A stretch of DNA of 7,143 bases from the NCBI GenBank assembly GCA_934725525.1, contig CAKVCG010000083.1, forward strand, positions 1 through 7,143, written 5' to 3'. Source of the DNA: an uncultured Brachyspira sp. GTDB lineage: Bacteria > Spirochaetota > Brachyspiria > Brachyspirales > Brachyspiraceae. The notes under the pieces were generated by a model that was not told the origin of the DNA, did no database searches, and saw only the letters and a program-made list of their open reading frames with translations. The position numbers and the translations under genes are program-made. Shown here in pieces: positions 1 through 5,328 of this stretch (positions within the stretch are counted from its first letter, which is position 1; each line of letters starts with the position of its first letter).

Positions 1-207
1 GGAAATAAAATAACAAATCCTAATCATGCCGCTGCGGTTATTGGCGATACTGTTGGCGACCCATTTAAGGACACTTCAGGACCAAGTTTAAATATTCTTA
101 TAAAATTAATGAGTTTAATAAGCGTGGTATTTGCGGGAGCGATTATAGCGTTCTCTCCGAAAATTCAGGCTTTGCTTGGAATTGCAGACCAGATAATAAA
201 TAAATAA
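1..207 (+). CDS. hppA: Membrane-bound ion-translocating pyrophosphatase, C-terminal fragment
   Basis: Only the last 68 codons are in the window; the gene enters from the left edge in frame 1 and stops at TAA 205-207. The enzyme hydrolyses pyrophosphate and uses the energy to pump H+ and/or Na+ across the inner membrane. The visible part carries the family's near-invariant C-terminal signature [20 protein letters not shown] (residues 9-28 of the fragment), whose aspartates and lysine belong to the Mg-pyrophosphate site. It is followed by the final membrane helix (about [20 protein letters not shown]) and a short tail ending in NK. The residues that distinguish K+-dependent from K+-independent enzymes, and Na+ from H+ pumps, lie upstream and cannot be seen. 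An intrinsic terminator follows 24 bases after the stop. The family assignment is very secure. Confidence 0.96.
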   Translation, partial: GNKITNPNHAAAVIGDTVGDPFKDTSGPSLNILIKLMSLISVVFAGAIIAFSPKIQALLGIADQIINK

Positions 208-230
208 AAGTTCATTATAGAGAATAAAAT

Positions 231-270
231 AAAAGCTATCGGGTTTAATTAATTCGGTAGCTTTTCTATT
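231..270 (+). terminator. Rho-independent terminator of hppA
   Basis: An 11-bp stem is formed by 231-241 (AAAAGCTATCG) and 255-265 (CGGTAGCTTTT), with a single G-T wobble, around a 13-base loop. The 3' arm runs into a T-rich stretch. The A-rich 5' flank could also let it work in the opposite direction. Confidence 0.85.
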
Positions 271-319
271 TAATATTAAGTTTATTTAAAATATTAAAAC
301 CTTGAAATAAGGAAATATT

Positions 320-406
320 ATGATATTAGTAATTGAAAATGCGGATAAAAATTTGTGCATAGCGATAAAAAATGTAGTCAAACTCAAGGACGCAAATTGG
401 AAATAA
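320..406 (+). pseudogene. Remnant of a small RelB-like antitoxin (N-terminal 28 codons)
   Basis: An ATG at 320 is preceded at good spacing by AAGGA (309-313), so this looks like the original start of a small gene. The reading frame gives MILVIENADKNLCIAIKNVV and about eight more residues, then stops at 404-406. Its opening (a beta strand, then IENADKNL, then an amphipathic helix) resembles the N-terminus of short antitoxins found just upstream of YafQ/RelE toxins; this is my recollection of such proteins, not a search result. Family members are about 80-90 residues, so at least two thirds is missing. The 3' end overlaps, in another frame, the first codons of the toxin-like ORF. The simplest reading is that a deletion removed the antitoxin's C-terminus and the toxin's N-terminus together. 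Confidence 0.5.
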
Positions 407-600
407 TAGAAAAATTATCGAAAGGCAAAGTTTTAGAACAAAAATATAATGACCATAAACTTAAAGGAAATTATAGCGAATACAGAGAATGCCATATAAA
501 ACCCGATTTACTTTTGATTTATAAAAAGAAAGAGGATATTTTAATTTTAACCTACGTTGATTTAGTTTCACATAGTAAACTTTTTAAAAATAAGTTATAA
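355..600 (+). pseudogene. N-terminally truncated YafQ-family (RelE superfamily) mRNA interferase toxin
   Basis: The open frame begins at a GTG (355) with no ribosome site of its own and with in-frame stops just upstream (334-336, 346-348). From about residue 12 onward it aligns well with YafQ: DHKLKGNY, ECHIKPD, LLIYK and SHSKLF. Residues matching the E. coli YafQ active site can be placed: His34 (His50 in E. coli), His47 (His63), Asp51 (Asp67), His73 (His87) and Phe77 (Phe91). The position of Trp68 is Leu52. About 24 residues of the family's N-terminus (the first strand and most of the helix after it) are absent, and the first ten residues here do not look like the family. YafQ proteins cleave mRNA at the ribosome and are held in check by a DinJ/RelB-type antitoxin. 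Here there is no complete antitoxin, which agrees with loss of function. A functional short form started at GTG is possible but unlikely. It converges on the glycosyltransferase gene. Confidence 0.75.
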
Positions 601-612
601 TTTTTATTTAAC
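585..612 (+). terminator. Weak AT-only hairpin at the end of the toxin remnant
   Basis: A 7-bp stem pairs 585-591 (TAAAAAT) with 600-606 (ATTTTTA), around a loop of 8 bases that includes most of the toxin stop codon. The 3' arm and following bases are T-rich. There is no GC pair in the stem and the local sequence is so AT-rich that it may be chance. If real, it would separate the toxin remnant from the convergent glycosyltransferase gene. Confidence 0.2.
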
Positions 613-616
613 ATAT

Positions 617-1522
617 TTAGAATAAAAATTTTTTCACTTTATATTTGAACGAAATAAATTCTCTGTATATATTTATAAAATAAGGATTAAAATCTAAATC
701 TTTGCAATTAGATAATTTTTTAATAAATAATTTTGTCCAAGTTAAAAGATGCAAAGAATGAAATTTAATTTTTTTATTTTCTCCGTTTAATACATAATTA
801 CAAAAAGGAATTTTATTTTCAAAAAATATTTTCTTCAATTTGTATTTTCCTTTTTTCAACATTTCAAATTCAGACTCTCCATAAACTATTGCAGAATCAA
901 AAATAGAATCGTTTACAATTTCGCTTAAATCTCCAATCGGCTCTTTTACTCTCGAAAAAAATTCTCTCGATATATCCATATCCGAAATACTTCCCGCAAC
1001 TCCATTATTTATTCTGTTGGTTTTATAATACATATCTTTTAATTTATTAAGTTCGTTTTCGTTAGTATATTTGAATAATAAATATTTTGAAAATTCGTCT
1101 AAAATTTCAATATCTTTAATATGCATAGTTAAAGCCAAATTATGAGCGAGAGATATTTTATAATTTGAAAATGGATTTAAAGCTTTATTCAAATCGGAAA
1201 ATATTAATATGTCGCTATCGATATGCAAACATTCTTTTATATTATATTCTCTCATAAAATCTCTCAATATAATCCATCTTAACATACAAAACATTTCGTA
1301 ATTAGGAGAGCTTTTTCCAAGATGAATATAATTTTCTTTAAAACTTTTAGACTCTAAACTTTGTATTTTAGATATGTCAACAAAAGTGGAATATTTAGAA
1401 TATTTTTTATTTTCTTTATCGGATATTAAAAATATTTCGGAGTTTGGATTTGTTATTTTTATTTGTCTTAAAACATATAGCAAATATTTAGCAAATCCCA
1501 TATGTATTATTACTATATTCAT
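617..1522 (-). CDS. GT-A-fold glycosyltransferase-like protein, acceptor unknown
   Basis: This is a 301-residue cytoplasmic protein without signal peptide or obvious membrane helix. The N-terminus (MNIVIIHMGFAKYLLYVLRQ) followed by SEIFLISD looks like the first nucleotide-sugar-binding strands of a GT-A fold. A DXD-type motif stands in the sequence LHIDSDILIF, with Asp102-Ser-Asp104 expected to bind the metal and sugar nucleotide. INNGVAGS (171-178) and FHSLHLLTW (254-262) are placed like the acceptor-side and C-terminal metal-binding histidine regions of GT8-like or related enzymes. ATG at 1522 is supported by AAGG about 8 bases upstream (complement of 1531-1534). It stands alone: the next gene upstream is 198 bases away. 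By analogy it could act in surface glycan or lipooligosaccharide synthesis, but donor and acceptor cannot be read from the sequence. The C-terminal 30 residues are Lys/Phe-rich and could associate with the membrane. Confidence 0.7.
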   Translation of the reverse strand: MNIVIIHMGFAKYLLYVLRQIKITNPNSEIFLISDKENKKYSKYSTFVDISKIQSLESKSFKENYIHLGKSSPNYEMFCMLRWIILRDFMREYNIKECLHIDSDILIFSDLNKALNPFSNYKISLAHNLALTMHIKDIEILDEFSKYLLFKYTNENELNKLKDMYYKTNRINNGVAGSISDMDISREFFSRVKEPIGDLSEIVNDSIFDSAIVYGESEFEMLKKGKYKLKKIFFENKIPFCNYVLNGENKKIKFHSLHLLTWTKLFIKKLSNCKDLDFNPYFINIYREFISFKYKVKKFLF

Positions 1523-1620
1523 AATACATACCTTGAATATATTTTTAACAATGCGTTAAATAATTTTATTTTTCTAAAAGTTATGCAAAGAAAAAAATTA
1601 GATAAACATAATTTTAGCGT

Positions 1621-1648
1621 TGACGGTTGACGGTTGACGGTTGACGGT
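1621..1648 (+). repeat. Four perfect tandem copies of the heptamer TGACGGT
   Basis: Copies occupy 1621-1627, 1628-1634, 1635-1641 and 1642-1648 without mismatch. They lie in the intergenic gap between the Gx-transporter gene and the glycosyltransferase gene. The GC content of the unit (4 of 7) stands out from the surrounding AT-rich DNA. The rest of the gap (1523-1620 and 1668-1720) shows nothing I can name beyond the ribosome site of the glycosyltransferase. Confidence 0.95.
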
Positions 1649-1667
1649 GATGAACTTCATACCGTCA
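1642..1667. repeat. Near-palindrome formed by the last heptamer and an inverted copy
   Basis: The last TGACGGT (1642-1648) is followed after 12 bases by its exact reverse complement ACCGTCA (1661-1667). The spacer contains ATG and CAT arms (1650-1652 and 1658-1660) that extend the stem past one bulged G (1649), leaving a five-base loop AACTT. Any of the four heptamers could pair with the single inverted copy. There is no T-run on either side, so a classic intrinsic terminator is not supported. Confidence 0.7.
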
Positions 1668-1720
1668 TTATACAATTAAATTATTTTTTGTAAACCGTTT
1701 TTAAAATATTTTATCCAAAA

Positions 1721-2236
1721 TTATTTATCGTTTCCAATCAAAAAAATAGTTATAATTCCAACAATACTTCCCGTTATTAAAGAAATTACAAATACGGGAA
1801 CGATTAAAAATCTTATACTTGGCAAATTAAATAAATATTTTGATAAAAAAGCCTGCGATAAATTGCTCGTAAGCGCGCCCGCCAAACTTATTCCAAAAAA
1901 CGAAAAAGCGTTTTTGAAATATCTCATAAACTTCATTATTATTACCGAAACTATTCCTCCACACAACCCCAAATAAAACGGCAGAGTAAATATATAAGCG
2001 AAGGCTATTGCAACGGAAATATTTTTTATAAATATAAGCAAAATCAACTCTCGCAATTTGAAAGAGTCCAAAACTATTATTATGATTACAAAAGAAAAAC
2101 CGATTCTAAAATACGGAATCGGACGAGGAAACATATTTTCCAGCGCCGCTATGAAAGAGGAAAGAAATGCGAAAAATATTATATCGTATATTCTTCTTTT
2201 TACTTTATGAAATTTAATATCCTCAAAAAAAGTCAT
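1721..2236 (-). CDS. Gx transporter / Hpre_diP_synt_I family membrane protein (EetB-like)
   Basis: A 171-residue, highly hydrophobic protein with about five membrane helices. Family landmarks are LENMFPRPIP (32-41), LCGGIVSVIIMK (91-102) and FSFFGISLAGALTSNLSQA (111-129), matching the glycine-rich and Asn-Gln motifs of this family. The family is often annotated heptaprenyl diphosphate synthase component I, but members next to a NusG-domain-II protein belong to redox or flavin membrane loci; the Listeria EetB protein is of this type. Here it directly follows such a gene, so an EetB-like role is the better inference. I chose ATG 2236, with a weak GG-rich sequence just upstream. A TTG at 2248 would add four residues and start only 6 bases after the previous stop. 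It is the last gene of the operon starting with cdaA. An ECF-type S-component-like transporter is the main alternative. Confidence 0.82.
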   Translation of the reverse strand: MTFFEDIKFHKVKRRIYDIIFFAFLSSFIAALENMFPRPIPYFRIGFSFVIIIIVLDSFKLRELILLIFIKNISVAIAFAYIFTLPFYLGLCGGIVSVIIMKFMRYFKNAFSFFGISLAGALTSNLSQAFLSKYLFNLPSIRFLIVPVFVISLITGSIVGIITIFLIGNDK

Positions 2237-2254
2237 ATTTACCGCCAAATTAAA

Positions 2255-2623
2255 TTATTGAACTATAGAATCTATTTCAATATCGTCTTCAAAATTATTT
2301 TCAAATCTAATTATTATTCCGTTTGGCATGCATATCAACGGAGCATTTTTTAAAATTCCCGCTTTAACGCATAATTTATCGCGGCATGGAGATTCTAAAA
2401 ATCTTGCATTATTATCTTTTATTAATATTTTCGATTCGCCTAATAATCCTTCGATAATAATTTCTCTATCGTTATTCAAATCGAATCTTAAAGATTTATT
2501 TGAAGATTCGATTATTATTTTTGAGTCTCTATTATTTTCTATAAGTTTTTTAGCGTAGAAAAATGAAAAAGCGATTATAAAAATAAAAATAATTATATCT
2601 CCGAATTTTATAAATTTTATCAT
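2255..2623 (-). CDS. NusG domain II-containing membrane-anchored protein (EetA-like)
   Basis: A 122-residue protein with one N-terminal membrane helix (about residues 8-24, preceded by Lys3 and Lys6 and followed by KK), placing the rest outside the inner membrane. The external domain is a small beta-rich fold with the signature CRDKLCVKAGILKNAPLICM followed by PNGIIIRFE. The three cysteines, Cys80, Cys85 and Cys98, match the pattern of NusG-domain-II proteins (C-x4-C, then C-x-P-N). Despite the name it has no link to transcription elongation: it lacks the NGN and KOW domains of NusG. In Firmicutes such proteins stand next to a Gx-transporter protein, as EetA beside EetB in flavin-based extracellular electron transfer. 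The same order is found here, 18 bases before the next ATG. ATG 2623 lies 17 bases after cdaR. The precise biochemical role of the family is not settled. Confidence 0.82.
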   Translation of the reverse strand: MIKFIKFGDIIIFIFIIAFSFFYAKKLIENNRDSKIIIESSNKSLRFDLNNDREIIIEGLLGESKILIKDNNARFLESPCRDKLCVKAGILKNAPLICMPNGIIIRFENNFEDDIEIDSIVQ

Positions 2624-2640
2624 TTTATTTAACTTTAATA

Positions 2641-3654
2641 TTACCTGCTTTCGATTTCTATATCGAAGAAAGAAGGTTCTATATTTAAAAGTTTCGCGTA
2701 AGTCGGAATATTTACTTCCACCGATATATTCGAGTAGATTCCCGCGTTGGTTATATTTTTCAAATTCAAATATAAAGACAAATCGCTTTCCGTAATATTC
2801 GTAACCAAATTTTTATTGACTTCCAAAACCAATTTTTGCGCTATTAAAGGGCTGTCCAATTTTATATTTAAACGACTGTCCAAATTATTTATATTAATCA
2901 CTATATCGTTGAATTCTATTTTTTCCGTATCTTTATTGAATAAAACATTAACATCGACAATCGAAACATCCGATTTTATATTTTTAGGCAAATTGAGTCG
3001 TAATCTTGTCGCGTAATCCAAATATCTGTCGGTTAAATCCAAAGGAACGGTATTTATTTTATTTATCGAAGAGATTAAATCTTTAGGTCCCGAAATTATA
3101 ACACTAGAAGGATTTACCGTTATATTTTCTATATCCATTCCCAAAGAAGCGTTTCCGATTGTAGACGCTTGTATCGGAACTGTTTTATAAACCAATTCGT
3201 CCAAAACTATAGGAATTCTATTCGGAGTTATGATAATATTCAAATTCTTATAATCTATATCTTCCGAAAGATTTACTTTATACATGTTGCTTCCGAGTTG
3301 AGCGTTCGTCAAATCGATATAAGTTAAAAATTCCATCGGATATTCATGTTTGCTGTCTCTGAATCCTCTAACCGTTATCGTAATATTTTCCTGAATATTA
3401 TTCGCTATTAAAAGTTTTGAAGGAATATTTATTATATCCAATTTGGCTATATAATCTTTGGAAAATTCCTGCTGATATCGGACATATAAAAATAATATAA
3501 AAGCCATAAGCAAACATAAAAGTTTTATTTGAAATCTTTTCGTTATTAGATTGTAAATTTTTTTATAACCTTTTACGGATTTCAATTCGCTTCTTTTGTT
3601 TTTGATTTTTTCTTTTATTTTGTCGCTTTTAATTTGTATTTTATTTCTAATCAT
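2641..3654 (-). CDS. cdaR: YbbR-domain protein, regulator of the diadenylate cyclase
   Basis: A 337-residue protein with a Lys-rich cytoplasmic N-terminus (1-41), one membrane helix (about 42-59, IKLLCLLMAFILFLYV) and a large extracytoplasmic part. That part contains three YbbR-like repeats, roughly 65-152 (ending ITPNRIPIVLD), 158-240 (with VNPSSVIISGP) and 245-337 (ending NIEPSFFDIEIE). CdaR proteins bind the membrane diadenylate cyclase CdaA and modulate c-di-AMP production. The start codon overlaps the cdaA stop by four bases (3651-3654, ATGA), so translational coupling is likely and this pairing makes the assignment firm. Firmicute CdaR often has four YbbR domains; I can place only three. 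The 41-residue cytoplasmic leader is long, and its alternating basic and acidic residues could form a short helix or coiled coil. Confidence 0.9.
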   Translation of the reverse strand: MIRNKIQIKSDKIKEKIKNKRSELKSVKGYKKIYNLITKRFQIKLLCLLMAFILFLYVRYQQEFSKDYIAKLDIINIPSKLLIANNIQENITITVRGFRDSKHEYPMEFLTYIDLTNAQLGSNMYKVNLSEDIDYKNLNIIITPNRIPIVLDELVYKTVPIQASTIGNASLGMDIENITVNPSSVIISGPKDLISSINKINTVPLDLTDRYLDYATRLRLNLPKNIKSDVSIVDVNVLFNKDTEKIEFNDIVININNLDSRLNIKLDSPLIAQKLVLEVNKNLVTNITESDLSLYLNLKNITNAGIYSNISVEVNIPTYAKLLNIEPSFFDIEIESR

Positions 3655-4430
3655 TTTATTTCCAATAGCTCTCCAAGTCTCGCGTATAATTCGTCTCTAT
3701 TTAAATCGTATTCCAATATTCCGTTATGAACCAACGAAATGCTTTGAGTTTCTTCCGACACTACTAAAATAACGGCGTCCGTTTGTTCGGAAATTCCAAG
3801 CGCCGCTCTATGTCTCGTTCCTAATCTTCTGTTTTTTATTTTAGGCTCCATTTCCGTTAATGGCAAATACGCGCTCGCCGCCGCAATTCTATTTTCCATT
3901 ATTATAGCCGCTCCGTCATGAATCGGGTTGTTCTTAAAAAATATCGCTTCGATAAGTTCTATAGATATATCAGCGTTTAGTTTTACCGCTCTGTCGATTA
4001 AAGAGTGAAGAGAAATATTTTTTTGAAACACTATTAAAGCTCCATGTCCTTTGTAGGATAAATTAAAAGAAGCGCTTAATATTTTTTGAATATTGTTTTC
4101 GTCATAACCAAAAGATTTTTTGAAGAAGGCTCTTCCTCCCAATATTCTTAAACCATGCCTTATCTCCGCTTGAAACAAAACTACAATAGCTATTAATCCC
4201 ACTTGAAAAAATTTATCGAATATCCAAGACAATGTCGTAAGTCCGAATACTCTCGCCATAAAAGTAATGAAAAATAATATTATAAATCCCGCTACAACGT
4301 TATAAGCTCTCGTATTGTAAACGAATATATAAACAAGATAAAATAATATAGCGACTAAAATGATATCGATGCCGTAAAAAATATATTTCCAAGCGGAATT
4401 AGATATATAATTATTTATATTATAAAGCAT
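3651..4430 (-). CDS. cdaA: Membrane diadenylate cyclase, c-di-AMP synthase
   Basis: A 259-residue protein that joins two ATP molecules into c-di-AMP. Three N-terminal membrane helices (about 20-38, 44-62, 68-88) are followed by the family's linker FQAEIRHGLRILG and the DAC domain (about 105-240). The two catalytic signatures are intact: HDGAAII with Asp172-Gly-Ala174, and GTRHRAA with Arg206-His-Arg208. The motifs DAVILVVSEETQSISL (218-233) and YLPLTE (188-193) also match the family. The segment between YLPL and GTRHRA has a few extra charged residues (EMEPKIKNRR), a modest insertion. It is the first gene of the operon with cdaR and the EetA/EetB-like pair. No Shine-Dalgarno sequence precedes ATG 4430, and a promoter-like pair sits so close that a leaderless transcript is possible. 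c-di-AMP usually controls potassium and osmotic balance and cell-wall homeostasis. Confidence 0.96.
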   Translation of the reverse strand: MLYNINNYISNSAWKYIFYGIDIILVAILFYLVYIFVYNTRAYNVVAGFIILFFITFMARVFGLTTLSWIFDKFFQVGLIAIVVLFQAEIRHGLRILGGRAFFKKSFGYDENNIQKILSASFNLSYKGHGALIVFQKNISLHSLIDRAVKLNADISIELIEAIFFKNNPIHDGAAIIMENRIAAASAYLPLTEMEPKIKNRRLGTRHRAALGISEQTDAVILVVSEETQSISLVHNGILEYDLNRDELYARLGELLEIK

Positions 4431-4436
4431 GATATT

Positions 4437-4465
4437 ATTATATAATATATTATGTTTATTTGCAA
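4437..4465 (-). promoter_or_regulatory. Probable sigma-70-type promoter of the cdaA operon
   Basis: On the minus strand TTGCAA (4465-4460) and a perfect TATAAT (4442-4437) are separated by 17 bases. Only six bases lie between the -10 and the ATG of cdaA, so transcription would begin at or next to the start codon. In such AT-rich DNA a chance TATAAT is common, so the spacing and the lack of a ribosome site are the main support. Confidence 0.45.
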
Positions 4466-4551
4466 ATATTTATAATTATAGTAATTATTTATTGTAAAAA
4501 CGAAGAATTTTGCATTTTTTATAGTAAAAATCATATTTTTTTAACAAAAAC

Positions 4552-4586
4552 ACTTGATTTTTTTTTTTTCTTATATAATATCAAGT
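4552..4586. repeat. 7-bp inverted repeat flanking the barrel promoter
   Basis: ACTTGAT (4552-4558) and its exact reverse complement ATCAAGT (4580-4586) enclose the poly-T tract and the -10 hexamer; the left arm contains the -35-like element. It could be an operator, or a hairpin with a 21-base loop, or chance. Confidence 0.5.
4554..4579 (+). promoter_or_regulatory. Promoter of the first barrel gene with a poly-T spacer
   Basis: TTGATT (4554-4559) and TATAAT (4574-4579) are separated by 14 bases, most of them part of an uninterrupted run of 12 T (4558-4569). The optimal spacing is about 17, so the present tract length gives a short spacer and slippage could tune the promoter. A transcript would start near 4586, giving a leader of about 30 bases with a strong ribosome site (AAGGAGAG from 4601). 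Confidence 0.55.
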
Positions 4587-4600
4587 AAAATTTAAAAAAT

Positions 4601-4606
4601 AAGGAG
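4601..4606 (+). promoter_or_regulatory. Strong ribosome binding site of the first barrel gene
   Basis: AAGGAG, continuing as AAGGAGAG, stands 8 bases before ATG 4615. It is the best Shine-Dalgarno sequence in the window and decides the start. It also points to high expression when the promoter is active. Confidence 0.9.
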
Positions 4607-4614
4607 AGAATAAT

Positions 4615-5175
4615 ATGTTATTAAAGAAAATCATATTATCTACAACTGTAGCGATAGCTTTAATTGTAGCTATTCCTACAAAAGCGCAAGCGGCCTTCTC
4701 GGATGGAGACGCTGTTGGAGCGATGCTTATGGGAGGCTTCCCTGCTGGAGGAGCCATAGGAGTGACTGGACAATCTAGTAAAGTTCCAGTAATGTTTGGA
4801 GGAACGATTCGATTTGGCGGGGGCTGGTTCGGACTAGGTTTCACTGCCGACTGGTGGGGTTTCAAACATAATTTTGGACCTGCTGGAGATTCTGATGCTT
4901 GGGTATATCTTGGACCTGGAGGAGCTTTTACAGTGGACTTCGGTAGCGGAGGATATTGGTTTTTAACCGCAGGTTTGAGGATGCCTGTAGGTTTCTCTTT
5001 TATCGTTAAGAAAAATTGGGAAATATTTATAGAAATTGCACCAACTATAAATGTTTTAGCCGTTGGAAGTCCTGGAGTTTATGTCTTTGGCGCGCGTATT
5101 GGAGACGGCGGTGGATTCTGGATAAATGGTTTATTAGGATTTGGAGGAGAATTTGGATTTAGATATTGGTTCTAA
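4615..5175 (+). CDS. Secreted small beta-barrel protein, probable outer-membrane protein (paralogue 1)
   Basis: A 186-residue protein with a clear Sec signal peptide (MLLKKIILSTTVAIALIVAI, cleavage probably after AQA at 24-26). The mature part is rich in Gly, Phe and Trp with alternating hydrophobic residues, and it ends in FGFRYWF; a C-terminal aromatic after a beta strand is the usual signal for assembly of outer-membrane barrels. A size of about 160 mature residues fits an eight-stranded barrel. I infer a resemblance to spirochaetal small barrel proteins (DUF3996/BAPKO_0422 type in Borrelia), but no search was done. It is about as long as the next gene and shares with it PVMFGG, WFGL..(T/S)ADWWGF, LGPG, RMPVG.SFIV..(N/D)WEIF and GFRYWF. 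Its base composition is visibly more GC-rich than its neighbours, in line with Gly richness and strong expression. It has its own promoter, ribosome site and terminator, so it is probably monocistronic. Confidence 0.82.
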   Translation: MLLKKIILSTTVAIALIVAIPTKAQAAFSDGDAVGAMLMGGFPAGGAIGVTGQSSKVPVMFGGTIRFGGGWFGLGFTADWWGFKHNFGPAGDSDAWVYLGPGGAFTVDFGSGGYWFLTAGLRMPVGFSFIVKKNWEIFIEIAPTINVLAVGSPGVYVFGARIGDGGGFWINGLLGFGGEFGFRYWF

Positions 5176-5210
5176 TTTTCATTTTTGTTTTCTCTTATAG
5201 AATTATATAA

Positions 5211-5242
5211 AAAGTCTCGTTTTATTACGGGGCTTTATTATT
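5211..5242 (+). terminator. Intrinsic terminator after the first barrel gene
   Basis: A 9-bp stem with two G-T wobbles pairs 5211-5219 (AAAGTCTCG) with 5228-5236 (CGGGGCTTT) around the loop TTTTATTA. The A-run before and the T-rich bases after it complete the pattern, although the T-tract is interrupted. It separates the two paralogues into distinct transcripts. Confidence 0.7.
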
Positions 5243-5313
5243 TATACTTTACTTTTTTAATAATTTTTTATAATAAATAAAATTTAAAATATTACGATTT
5301 ATATAAATTTTTT

Positions 5314-5328
5314 AAGGCCTTGAAATTG
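5314..5328 (+). promoter_or_regulatory. Weak ribosome site and TTG start of the second barrel gene
   Basis: AAGG (5314-5317) is 8 bases before TTG 5326 but only 2 bases before TTG 5320, so 5326 is the better start. There is no ATG in frame between the upstream stop (5278-5280) and the signal peptide. Confidence 0.55.

Noticed and set aside
1374..1559. 61-residue plus-strand frame
   Set aside because: It lies mostly antisense to the glycosyltransferase start and has no ribosome site or family features.
1621..1667. CRISPR array
   Set aside because: The repeat unit is seven bases without spacers, so it is a simple tandem repeat.
1721..2236. Prenyl diphosphate synthase subunit
   Set aside because: The family name suggests this, but there is no catalytic component II partner and the NusG-domain-II neighbour points to a transporter or redox membrane role.
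2328..2558. 76-residue plus-strand frame
   Set aside because: It is wholly antisense to the NusG-domain-II gene, whose cysteine signature and operon context are clear.
2255..2623. Transcription elongation factor NusG
   Set aside because: The protein is membrane-anchored and lacks the NGN and KOW domains; only the small domain II fold is shared by name.
2747..3016. 89-residue plus-strand frame
   Set aside because: It is wholly antisense to cdaR and shows no features of its own.
4581..4865. 94-residue minus-strand frame, rich in Pro and Ala
   Set aside because: It is antisense to the strongly supported first barrel gene; its Pro-rich look comes from the Gly-rich codons on the other strand.
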